Assembly (NCBI GenBank): GCA_905373565.1
Contig: CAJPTT010000164.1
Location: 1-5,880, forward strand
Length of the DNA: 5,880 nucleotides
Source of the DNA: an uncultured Treponema sp.
GTDB lineage: Bacteria; Spirochaetota; Spirochaetia; Treponematales; Treponemataceae
Direction of reading: 5' to 3'
The number at the start of each line of letters is the position of its first letter. Within the stretch, counting starts at the first letter, position 1. Made by a program: the position numbers and the translations under genes. The notes below the pieces were generated by a model, which worked only from the letters and a program-made list of their open reading frames with translations, was not told where the DNA came from and ran no database searches. Shown here piece after piece: positions 1-5,873 of the stretch.

Positions 1-1
1 C

Positions 2-1150
2 ATCCTTGTAGACGAGTACGATAAACCCTTACTGCAAACCATGGGGGTAAATGAAGAGCTGAACGAACACTACCGCAATACCCTTAAAGCATTTTACTCC
101 GTAATCAAAACCTGCGATCAATATATCCGCTTTGCCTTCCTCACCGGCGTTACCAAGTTCAGCAAGATCAGTATTTTTAGTGATTTGAATAACCTTCGGG
201 ATATATCGATGGAAAAACAATATGCCGGTATCTGCGGTATCACGCAGGCAGAACTGGAAGCAAATTTTCAACCTGAAATACAAGCGCTTGCTTCCGAACA
301 AGATTTAACCTATCAGCAAACGGTGACAACCTTAAAGCAGTGGTATGACGGATACTGTTTCTCACCTGCGGGGGATAACATGTACAATCCATTTAGCGTA
401 TTAAATGCATTTGTAAAGGAGCGGTTCGGCAGCTATTGGTTCAGTACGGGAACACCGACCTTTTTAGTCAATTACTTAAAAGAGGCTCATTATTTTATCC
501 CTGATTTGGACGGCAAGGTTGAACTCAATGAAGCGGGGTTGGACACGTATCGTGCAGTGACAGAAAATGCCTTACCCATTCTGTTTCAATCAGGGTACTT
601 GACGATTATAGGGTATATCAAAGAAGCGCGACTGTATAAGCTCGGCTTTCCGAATGATGAAGTACGATACGGCTTTTTAGAGAATCTACTGCCTGCATAT
701 TCAAGTTTACCGCTCGGTGATACAGGCAAGTCGGTATGGCAGTTTGTACAAGACATCCGTGAGGGGAAAGTTGATAGCTTTATGGAACGGATGAGGTCGA
801 TCATAGCAGGTATACCGTATGATAACTTCACCGAAGAAAACATGAAGCTGCGGGAACAGAACTATCAAACGGCAGTGTATTTGGTCTTTGCGCTGATGGG
901 ACAGTTTGTGCAGACCGAGGTGCATTGCTCGACCGGACGGATCGATTGTGTGGTATACACAGTCGATAGCATTTACCTCTTCGAGTTTAAGCTCACCGGT
1001 AACGGCAGTGCGGAAGATGCACTCAATCAGATAAAAGAGAAAGAATATGCAGCAAAACATCAGATGGACGGAAAGAAGATTGTGCTGATTGGAAGTTCTT
1101 TTGACGAAGAGAAGCGTACAATCAAAGAGTGGCAGATAGCTAATGGGTAA
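2..1150 (+). CDS. AAA-ATPase-like / PD-(D/E)XK nuclease-like protein, 3' part (5' end outside window)
   Basis: The open frame runs in from the left edge: bases 2-40 translate as ILVDEYDKPLLQT, the Walker B-type DEYDKP signature of the AAA-ATPase-like family (PF09820 type). Further family landmarks follow: FLTGVTKFSKISIFSDLNNL (sensor-like strand), WYDGYCFS, YNPFSVLNAF and YWFSTGTPTFL. The C-terminal part carries a PD-(D/E)XK core (PF08011 type): GRIDCVVY with the Asp at about residue 315 of the visible product, then FEFKL with Glu328 and Lys330, then a Gln near 343. About 382 residues are visible. Family members are usually a little over 500, so roughly 150 N-terminal residues with the Walker A loop are missing because of the window edge, not because of a mutation. 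These proteins are abundant in Treponema and Bacteroidetes. Their role is not established; a nucleic-acid-directed ATPase/nuclease is inferred from the fold. The stop overlaps the next start by one base (TAATG). Confidence 0.9.
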   Translation: MLVDEYDKPLLQTMGVNEELNEHYRNTLKAFYSVIKTCDQYIRFAFLTGVTKFSKISIFSDLNNLRDISMEKQYAGICGITQAELEANFQPEIQALASEQDLTYQQTVTTLKQWYDGYCFSPAGDNMYNPFSVLNAFVKERFGSYWFSTGTPTFLVNYLKEAHYFIPDLDGKVELNEAGLDTYRAVTENALPILFQSGYLTIIGYIKEARLYKLGFPNDEVRYGFLENLLPAYSSLPLGDTGKSVWQFVQDIREGKVDSFMERMRSIIAGIPYDNFTEENMKLREQNYQTAVYLVFALMGQFVQTEVHCSTGRIDCVVYTVDSIYLFEFKLTGNGSAEDALNQIKEKEYAAKHQMDGKKIVLIGSSFDEEKRTIKEWQIANG

Positions 1151-1404
1151 TGATCGGTAGTGGGTTACAAATGAATGATCGAATTAAAAACACGGATGAA
1201 CTTGAATTTACAATATTCTGTATAGAGAACCTTGCTATCCGCTTAAAAACGGATGCCGAGCATATCTATACGGCGCTCGCAGAGTCGAACAGTTTTCTCT
1301 ATGACTATATTGTTGCGCATTATGATGTACTGCATACTCAAGATAAGGAATACATCATCAATGATATACTTGAGGCGATGGATCAATGCGGGATAAAAGT
1401 ATAA
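1150..1404 (+). CDS. DUF3791 domain-containing small protein
   Basis: An 84-residue acidic protein with the DUF3791 pattern: EFTIFCIENLA near residues 19-29, then YDVLHTQ at 58-64 and EYIINDI at 67-73. It has no signal peptide or membrane segment, so it is probably cytoplasmic. The function is unknown. The family often lies directly before DUF3990 genes, as here, which makes it a candidate partner or antitoxin for the next gene (inference). The ATG at 1150 overlaps the upstream stop as TAATG, suggesting coupling to the ATPase gene. An in-frame ATG at 1171, preceded by a weak GGTAGTGGG, would remove seven residues outside the conserved domain and may be the true start. The 3' end overlaps the next gene by 19 bases. 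Confidence 0.82.
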   Translation: MIGSGLQMNDRIKNTDELEFTIFCIENLAIRLKTDAEHIYTALAESNSFLYDYIVAHYDVLHTQDKEYIINDILEAMDQCGIKV

Positions 1405-1886
1405 TCGTGTATCACGGCTCCGATCGGATTATTGCTCAACCTGACACCGGGCACTCGCGGCTTAGAGTTGATTTCGGCAAGGGATTTTATACCACACCGT
1501 TTTATGAGCAAGCAAAAAAGTGGTGCGAAAAATATACAACGCGGCGGAAAAACGGGATCATCTCATATTATGAACTTGATGTGTCTGTTTATACTGAATG
1601 CGCTGTTCTCTCTTTTGAATCCTATACCGAAGCATGGCTCGATTTTATTTTGAAATGCAGAACCGGAACTATGCCAAGTGATTATAATCGATATGATATA
1701 ATTGAAGGCGGAATTGCGAACGACAAGGTATTTAATACGGTGGAACTTTTTTTTGACGGATTGATTGATAAAGCAGAAACAGTGAAACGGCTGCAATACG
1801 AAAAACCGAATTGGCAGATATGCTTTAAAACGCAGTCCATTATTGATACGTACTTACAGTACAAAGGATTTAATAGCATATGTTAG
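1386..1886 (+). CDS. DUF3990 protein, putative ADP-ribosyltransferase-fold
   Basis: A 166-residue protein recognisable as DUF3990. It opens with VYHGS (8-12), then DFGKGFYTT (29-37) followed by QAKKWC (42-47), then YDIIEGGIANDKVF (103-116) and a late NWQICFKT (142-149). The arrangement resembles ADP-ribosyltransferases: His10 and Tyr35 would sit where the NAD-binding His and Tyr lie. The third catalytic position is less clear, and Gln144 is the best candidate. Transfer of ADP-ribose from NAD to a cellular target is inferred, and the target is unknown. There is no signal peptide, so it acts in the cytoplasm unless exported by another route. The start at 1386 lies inside the DUF3791 gene, with TGAGG at 1371-1375 as a usable ribosome binding site, and it puts the YHGS strand at the usual place near the N-terminus. 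The 3' end overlaps the next gene by 7 bases. The protein looks full length with no broken motif. Confidence 0.82.
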   Translation: MRDKSIIVYHGSDRIIAQPDTGHSRLRVDFGKGFYTTPFYEQAKKWCEKYTTRRKNGIISYYELDVSVYTECAVLSFESYTEAWLDFILKCRTGTMPSDYNRYDIIEGGIANDKVFNTVELFFDGLIDKAETVKRLQYEKPNWQICFKTQSIIDTYLQYKGFNSIC

Positions 1887-2092
1887 CACATCCTGTTCTA
1901 CTGCAAAAAAAATATGCACGGGTTATCGCTCTGTATGCCGAAAAAGAGCATATCGGTTTAGATGCAGCCTTACAAAAATTCTATCATTCGGTAACATATA
2001 AATTGATGAAAGACGGCATTTCCGATATGCATTGTATGAGCGATGACTATCTTACGGAAGAATTGAAGGCGGAAGATATACAAAAGAAGTAG
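1880..2092 (+). CDS. Small conserved-type protein of the DUF3791-DUF3990 cassette, function unknown
   Basis: A 70-residue soluble protein, predicted largely helical. Visible landmarks are LLQKKYARVIALYAEKE (7-23), a central FYHSVTYKLM (34-43), and GISDMHCMSDDYLTEEL near the C-terminus. From memory, proteins with the FYxSxTY and HCxSDxYLxEEL patterns recur beside DUF3791 and DUF3990 genes; I do not assign a family name. The ATG at 1880 overlaps the DUF3990 stop by 7 bases, and AAAGGA at 1863-1868 is a plausible though somewhat distant ribosome binding site. Overlap and order imply co-production with the putative ADP-ribosyltransferase. It could be an antitoxin, an adaptor or an immunity protein; nothing in the sequence decides between these. 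It is the last gene of the + strand run. Confidence 0.75.
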   Translation: MLAHPVLLQKKYARVIALYAEKEHIGLDAALQKFYHSVTYKLMKDGISDMHCMSDDYLTEELKAEDIQKK

Positions 2093-2160
2093 CGAGCCGG
2101 TTACCTTGCATCCATACAATTATCCTAAAAATTATTAAATATCGCAAAAAGATTCAATGT

Positions 2161-3246
2161 CTAGAAGTTTCCTATATCAATCGACATAAAAATCGGTACA
2201 TGGTCGGAAATCTTCTTTTCAAAGAAAGATTCAGGTTTGTATCTATGCCCTCCCTGTAGTTTCAAATTATTGGCAGCGTTATTTAGAATAAAATGATCAT
2301 ATCGTTTGTGACCGCGAGTTGTCGTTTCACAACATTCGATAACATAACCGGTGAAAGTTAAATATGACTGCCTTTTTAACAAGTTGTTACAGTCTGTATT
2401 AAAATCTCCGCAAAGGATTATCGGAGCACCTTCATCAACGATGCTGTAGGGTAATATCTGGATGTCTTGATTTATATTCTCATTTTCCGTATTTATGCTT
2501 CCGTAAAAAAAGATTGGGGAATATCCATCCATTTCATACAGTTTATCACATATCTTGCGTAAAACTCCTATATCCCGTTTTCTATTCTCTTTGTTGTTAT
2601 AAGGCATATGTGTATTAATCAGATAGAAATAGTTGACATCCGAAAATCGGCTGTTACTATTCGAGATTTTTAAGATATTCGTATGGTTCATACTCATTTT
2701 GTACTTCGATATATCAAAGTTATCGAAATAGAACGGATAGCCTGAGTGGAGGTCTTCAACAACGAGTTTATCCGATCGATACAAGACGGCATTATCAAGA
2801 CCGCTGTCGCTGTTGCACGAGGCGTAATATTCTCCTTTTACCCATTTTTCTCCTCGTAAGGCATATTCTGCAGAGGATGTATACGCCCATTGACCTCCTG
2901 TTTGTTCGGATAAAGCTTTAGCAAATTGCTTCAAAAAAGCAGTAGTATCGATTTGCAGGTTTAACATCACTTCCTGTAAGGCGAGGATATCGATATGTTT
3001 ATCCCGTACAAAAGACTGACCGAATTTAATTACTTCTCGCGCTTCTTTCTCTGCGAATGTTCGCCCATTGCCTTGTATATTCCAAGAGCCGATTACTATC
3101 TCTTCTGCAAAGACTGTCAGCAATACACACAACATACCGCATATCAATAGAAAACGCTTATAGGTAGTTGCAGTAATCATGCGGTATTTTTTATAGGACG
3201 GTACACTGTGCAATAGTATGTTTTTAGAATGCAATATTTTTTTCAT
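2161..3246 (-). CDS. Secreted endonuclease/exonuclease/phosphatase-family protein (DNase I-like)
   Basis: A 361-residue product with all core motifs of the metal-dependent endonuclease/exonuclease/phosphatase fold: GSWNIQG (Asn56), ALQEV (metal-binding Glu92), LINTHMPY (Asn211, His213), ILCGDFNTD (Asp281, Asn283), KRYDHFIL (Asp317) and ISDHVP (Asp348, His349). GDFNTDC and the YDHFIL strand resemble DNase I more than the exonuclease III or sphingomyelinase branches, but substrate cannot be fixed from sequence. A hydrophobic stretch at 32-47 ending VFA before EE looks like a signal peptide, so it is probably exported. The ATG at 3246 is preferred because AGGA lies 7 bases upstream. An ATG at 3180 (residue 23) would give a more ordinary signal peptide but has no visible ribosome binding site. 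The gene converges with the + strand cassette and lies about 210 bp downstream of the 710-residue gene. A secreted nuclease could serve nucleotide scavenging or escape from extracellular DNA traps (inference). Confidence 0.88.
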   Translation of the reverse strand: MKKILHSKNILLHSVPSYKKYRMITATTYKRFLLICGMLCVLLTVFAEEIVIGSWNIQGNGRTFAEKEAREVIKFGQSFVRDKHIDILALQEVMLNLQIDTTAFLKQFAKALSEQTGGQWAYTSSAEYALRGEKWVKGEYYASCNSDSGLDNAVLYRSDKLVVEDLHSGYPFYFDNFDISKYKMSMNHTNILKISNSNSRFSDVNYFYLINTHMPYNNKENRKRDIGVLRKICDKLYEMDGYSPIFFYGSINTENENINQDIQILPYSIVDEGAPIILCGDFNTDCNNLLKRQSYLTFTGYVIECCETTTRGHKRYDHFILNNAANNLKLQGGHRYKPESFFEKKISDHVPIFMSIDIGNF

Positions 3247-3253
3247 ATATTTT

Positions 3254-3272
3254 TCCTATCCAATATATTGGA
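3254..3272 (-). promoter_or_regulatory. Shine-Dalgarno AGGA plus adjacent 14-bp palindrome upstream of the nuclease gene
   Basis: Read on the - strand, AGGA (3257-3254) lies 7 bases before the ATG at 3246 and decides that start. Immediately upstream is a perfect palindrome, TCCAATATATTGGA (3259-3272). A partial echo, CCAATATA, occurs at 3303-3310. The palindrome could be an operator, or a small hairpin limiting access to the ribosome binding site. I see no convincing -35/-10 pair in 3247-3348, though the stretch is AT-rich. Confidence 0.4.
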
Positions 3273-3351
3273 AAAAGAGCAATAAGGATTACCGATCTTT
3301 TCCCAATATATATATGCCTTGTTTTAACCACTTCTATTGTTTTTTAATAGA

Positions 3352-3381
3352 CCTGTTCGGAAACTTCAGTTTCAGAACAGG
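3352..3381. repeat. Hairpin 1 of the palindromic element
   Basis: The left arm CCTGTTCGGAAACT (3352-3365) and right arm AGTTTCAGAACAGG (3368-3381) pair over 14 positions with one mismatch and a 2-base centre. No T-run follows on either strand, so it is not a classical intrinsic terminator. Its left arm can also pair with the far end of the element. Confidence 0.75.
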
Positions 3382-3398
3382 CCACCTTAAAATGCGAT

Positions 3399-3431
3399 GT
3401 TCTAAATCGTGCTATTTGCGCGATTTAGAAC
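3399..3431. repeat. Hairpin 2 of the palindromic element
   Basis: The arms GTTCTAAATCGTGC (3399-3412) and GCGCGATTTAGAAC (3418-3431) form a 14-pair stem with a single G-T wobble and a TATTT loop. This is the most regular hairpin of the three and sits in the middle of the element. Confidence 0.8.
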
Positions 3432-3436
3432 TCGTC

Positions 3437-3469
3437 GACCTGTTCGATAACGGAGCTATTGAACAGGTC
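3437..3469. repeat. Hairpin 3 of the palindromic element, spanning the stop codon of the 710-residue gene
   Basis: GACCTGTTC (3437-3445) pairs perfectly with GAACAGGTC (3461-3469). The stem continues through a G-T wobble and three A-T pairs, then a mismatch and a small loop. The TAG stop of the 710-residue gene (3458-3456 on the - strand) lies inside one arm, so the hairpin in the mRNA spans the end of translation. Confidence 0.75.
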
Positions 3470-5588
3470 TAATTTCTACGAATTTCGTACATTTATAGTC
3501 GGTTACCACATTACCGGTTGTCTCCGATATTGTATCCAACGAGAATACGATAAACGTATCTGTTTTATCGTTGAGCCGTTTATTTCCGGTTAAATAATTT
3601 TTGGGTAGATATATTGGAAGATATAAAATATAAAATGTCCAATCGGTAAAATCAGCCTTCCAATATGCTGGAGGAGCATCAAAACGGTATACACTTGCAC
3701 TGAAGGCAACATATTTATCATCATGCTTATATGTTTCTTTTTCTGCCTCTTGTAGAATTGTTCTCAACTGATATTGATAATCTTTTTTTATGTTGATAAG
3801 ATACTCTTGTTCCGATGTATGTCCTTTTTTCTTTGCCGCTTTTTTCGCTTCCTTTTGCAAGGTTTTATCATCCTTAAATTCAAATTTGCCGTCGCGTAGT
3901 TTTTCTCCAAAGATAACAGCTGTATTTCCGTCTTGTGATTGAATATCGGAACCGAGCTGACCTAAACCCATCGCTGCCCGCATTACAACGCCCTCCGTAG
4001 AGAATGTTACCGTATAGCGCAATGAAAATGTTTTACCGGTATTTTTATCTGTTAGGATCAGTGCAATCGAATTTTTATCAGGACTCAAATCCTTCCATTT
4101 CGTATTGCACCAGTATGTGTGATAGTCATTTCCTTTATTGGAAAATAGAATCGCCGTTACATTCTTTTTTTCGCCGTTTATTTCTATTTCTGAAATACGG
4201 TATTCCGCTGCAAGCATGTTGGGAATTGTAAAGCAGATGTAATCATTTACCAACTCTTTCTTTCCCGGCTTACCCATAATCGCCAATTCCAAATGCGCAC
4301 CGTCGTCTGTTTTCCAATTGACCGTATCAGCTAAATAGCCTTTGTCATTATCAAACGCTCTATGCAAACTCTCGGCAGTAAAGGTAATAAATTCTGCTTT
4401 TGTTGCAACATCATAAATGATATGGTTTTTCTCGGATGCTAATTCCGTTTTGATAATTTTTAAAAGGAATTTTGAACTACCAAGATAATCTTTTCCTGAA
4501 TCGCCGAGTCCGATATTTTCTTCCAAACTTTTAACCGCTTTTGCCGTATCGCCGAGCACATAATAAATCTGTGCCATGTAATAGTTTTTGTCGATAACGT
4601 CAAACGTATTTTCCCGTGAAGTTTGTTCTTCGATAATAGCAAGATACTTGTATACTTCGTTTTTATTCTCACGTAACTGTTTGTTTTTTGCTTCCGTTGA
4701 ACCGCTGCCAGCAATAAGACTGATCATGTTTTTTGCAAGTTCAACATAGTATTTATCATACGTGATAATGGTGTTGTTTTGTAACTGTTCGAATTTTGTG
4801 TATGCTTTCCGTGCAGCGCTATAATTATTGTCATTTTGGTAGGCGGAACCAAGTTCATACCAGAACGGCGGGAAATTATCAAAGCGGTGTGATTCTTCCA
4901 ACACGCGCAAATTATTGAGTTTTTCTTTATTACCGCTCATCTGCAAAACAGTAATAAATTTTTCCATAAAGTTTTCGTGCGTGTAGCTTTTTTCATCTAG
5001 CCGATATTGACTGAGGAGTGCCGTACTGTTATTAAAGAGCTGTGTCCGTTGATCATCAATAACTCGCAATTGATTTTGATCGATATTAAACGTCTGCTGA
5101 TCCAATGCATTATCAACAGAATTGACCGCCCGTTTATAATTGAAAAAGGCTGATGTGCCCGTATAAGCAAGTGAGGCAACCATTTGCAACGGTGTCCTTC
5201 CGGGAACAAACACCGAACCGAAACTTTGAAATGCGTTAAAAATTGCCTGCTTGCGTTGTTTTTCCGCCTGCTTCTGATAAAATGCCCGCTCGTTTTCCTG
5301 CAATTTTAATTCCGTTAAATTTTGCAGTAACGAACTGTACGTATTAATCAATCGCGGATCGATAAAGATATTCCGTTTAATTTTATTAATGACAAAGTCA
5401 AACTCTCTATCGACAACTATCCTGTTTTGATGCTTTTTTATTTGCGCCGTTGAAAACTCAACATAATTCAATGCGGTGATGAGCTGCTCTTTCTGCGCTT
5501 CCGTCAGTGTTCTTACCGTTTGTGCGTATACACCGATAGCCGTTAGGCATAAAACGCACACAATGAAATTTTTTTTTAATCGGTTCAT
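3456..5588 (-). CDS. Secreted/periplasmic TPR-like protein, function unknown
   Basis: A 710-residue protein I cannot name. The N-terminus MNRLKKNFIVCVLCLTAIG followed by VYA and then Q is a clear signal peptide cleaved near residue 22. An alpha-helical part follows: a charged coiled-coil-like stretch rich in E, K and Q around 90-115, a hydrophobic glycine-containing segment around 125-155 (GSVFVPGRTPLQMVASLAYT), and TPR-like helix pairs at about 236-269 (FWYELGSAYQNDNNYSAARK) and 334-361 (YYMAQIYYVLGDTAKAVKSL). The C-terminal half looks mainly beta, interrupted by a basic KEAKKAAKKK run near 579-588. The ATG at 5588 is chosen because AAGGAG lies exactly 7 bases upstream; an in-frame TTG at 5609 has no such support. 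It lies 17 bases after the DUF1232 gene, so the two are probably one operon. Its final codons (R-P-V-Q-stop) come from the palindromic element at 3349-3470. An envelope assembly or scaffold role is only a guess from the repeats and signal peptide. Confidence 0.85.
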   Translation of the reverse strand: MNRLKKNFIVCVLCLTAIGVYAQTVRTLTEAQKEQLITALNYVEFSTAQIKKHQNRIVVDREFDFVINKIKRNIFIDPRLINTYSSLLQNLTELKLQENERAFYQKQAEKQRKQAIFNAFQSFGSVFVPGRTPLQMVASLAYTGTSAFFNYKRAVNSVDNALDQQTFNIDQNQLRVIDDQRTQLFNNSTALLSQYRLDEKSYTHENFMEKFITVLQMSGNKEKLNNLRVLEESHRFDNFPPFWYELGSAYQNDNNYSAARKAYTKFEQLQNNTIITYDKYYVELAKNMISLIAGSGSTEAKNKQLRENKNEVYKYLAIIEEQTSRENTFDVIDKNYYMAQIYYVLGDTAKAVKSLEENIGLGDSGKDYLGSSKFLLKIIKTELASEKNHIIYDVATKAEFITFTAESLHRAFDNDKGYLADTVNWKTDDGAHLELAIMGKPGKKELVNDYICFTIPNMLAAEYRISEIEINGEKKNVTAILFSNKGNDYHTYWCNTKWKDLSPDKNSIALILTDKNTGKTFSLRYTVTFSTEGVVMRAAMGLGQLGSDIQSQDGNTAVIFGEKLRDGKFEFKDDKTLQKEAKKAAKKKGHTSEQEYLINIKKDYQYQLRTILQEAEKETYKHDDKYVAFSASVYRFDAPPAYWKADFTDWTFYILYLPIYLPKNYLTGNKRLNDKTDTFIVFSLDTISETTGNVVTDYKCTKFVEIRPVQ

Positions 5589-5595
5589 GGTATAG

Positions 5596-5601
5596 CTCCT
5601 T
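5596..5601 (-). promoter_or_regulatory. Shine-Dalgarno AAGGAG of the 710-residue gene
   Basis: On the - strand AAGGAG lies 7 bases before the ATG at 5588. This strong, well-spaced site decides between that ATG and the in-frame TTG at 5609, which overlaps the stop of the preceding DUF1232 gene. Confidence 0.8.
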
Positions 5602-5605
5602 TTTA

Positions 5606-5815
5606 TCAATCTTTATATACCGTTCTATTTTTATTCACGCTGTCTTTAAACCGATCCCGTACCATTTTAATGGTAAAAGCTACGGCCGCTAGGATAGCGA
5701 TTAAATCATCCATAAATCCAACTACCGGCATAATATCCGGGACAACATCGAACGGCCAGATAAGATAGATAAGCGCTAAAATATCGGCCGCTATACAACA
5801 AATCATCTTTAACAT
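5606..5815 (-). CDS. DUF1232 (YkvA-like) small membrane protein
   Basis: A 69-residue protein carrying the DUF1232 signature at residues 17-38: YLIWPFDVVPDIMPVVGF followed by MDDL, with the invariant-type P21, D23, P26, D27, P30, G33, D36 and D37. Hydrophobic segments at about 4-20 and 38-50 flank or include this motif, so it is likely associated with the inner membrane. The C-terminus is short and basic (KMVRDRFKDSVNKNR). The family is widespread and its biochemical role is not known. The start at 5815 is supported by AAGGAG 5 bases upstream. The length is on the short side for the family but the whole conserved block is present. It is followed after 17 bases by the 710-residue secreted protein gene on the same strand, so the two are probably co-transcribed; no functional link is visible. 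Confidence 0.88.
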   Translation of the reverse strand: MLKMICCIAADILALIYLIWPFDVVPDIMPVVGFMDDLIAILAAVAFTIKMVRDRFKDSVNKNRTVYKD

Positions 5816-5820
5816 AATGT

Positions 5821-5826
5821 CTCCTT
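5821..5826 (-). promoter_or_regulatory. Shine-Dalgarno AAGGAG of the DUF1232 gene
   Basis: On the - strand AAGGAG lies 5 bases before the ATG at 5815. It is separated by only two bases from the base of the long hairpin at 5829-5873, so mRNA structure could affect ribosome access. Confidence 0.75.
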
Positions 5827-5828
5827 AA

Positions 5829-5873
5829 AATGCAACGGTTGAACAAAGTTTGAACTTTGGAAACTGTTGCATT
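5829..5873. repeat. 45-nt imperfect hairpin upstream of the DUF1232 gene
   Basis: The outer arms AATGCAACGGTT and AACTGTTGCATT pair with one wobble. The inner core CAAAGTT-TG-AACTTTG (5844-5859) is a perfect 7-bp inverted repeat, so nearly the whole stretch folds into one stem. Read on the - strand the right side runs into TTTT, so it could act as a weak intrinsic terminator or attenuator for a gene beyond the window. It shares the word GGAAACT with hairpin 1 of the 3349-3470 element and may belong to a related family of dispersed palindromes. Confidence 0.6.

Larger units (their letters stand above)
3349..3470. mobile_element. 122-bp MITE/REP-like palindromic element with 10-bp terminal inverted repeats
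   Basis: The segment starts AGACCTGTTC and ends GAACAGGTCT, perfect 10-bp inverted termini. It is flanked by AAT at 3346-3348 and 3471-3473, a possible 3-bp target duplication. Inside are three hairpins (3352-3381, 3399-3431, 3437-3469), so most of the element can fold. It contains four copies of CCTGTTC or its complement and no coding capacity. It spans the last codons and stop of the 710-residue gene. The size, termini and lack of a gene fit a miniature non-autonomous element or a complex REP/BIME-type repeat. Mobility is inferred, and no transposase is seen here. Confidence 0.55.

Noticed and set aside
1..40. ATG at 41 as the true start of the first gene
   Set aside because: The upstream in-frame bases encode the Walker B-type VDEYDKPLL motif, so the gene continues beyond the left edge.
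707..1060. 117-residue - strand open frame inside the ATPase gene
   Set aside because: It is opposite a strongly conserved coding region and has no recognisable domain or start signal.
1432..1653. 73-residue + strand frame inside the DUF3990 gene
   Set aside because: It is an out-of-frame shadow; the DUF3990 motifs are all in the other frame.
2093..2160. Bidirectional terminator between the converging genes
   Set aside because: No stem of useful length was found in this 68-bp AT-rich junction.
3115..3145. Lipoprotein signal (GMLC or LICG) in the nuclease N-terminus
   Set aside because: Neither Cys has a convincing lipobox and hydrophobic residues continue after them; cleavage after VFA by signal peptidase I fits better.
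3352..3469. Hairpins as Rho-independent terminators of the 710-residue gene
   Set aside because: None is followed by a T-run on the - strand (the sequence after hairpin 1 is A-rich), so a classical terminator is not supported.
3399..3469. CRISPR-like repeat array
   Set aside because: The repeats are inverted pairs forming hairpins, not evenly spaced direct repeats with unique spacers.
3218..3472. 84-residue + strand open frame across the gap and palindromic element
   Set aside because: It overlaps the start of the nuclease gene and reads through the hairpins, has no ribosome binding site or domain, and its composition looks like translated AT-rich and palindromic DNA.
4460..4714. 84-residue - strand frame inside the 710-residue gene
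   Set aside because: It is an alternate-frame shadow with no start signal or domain.
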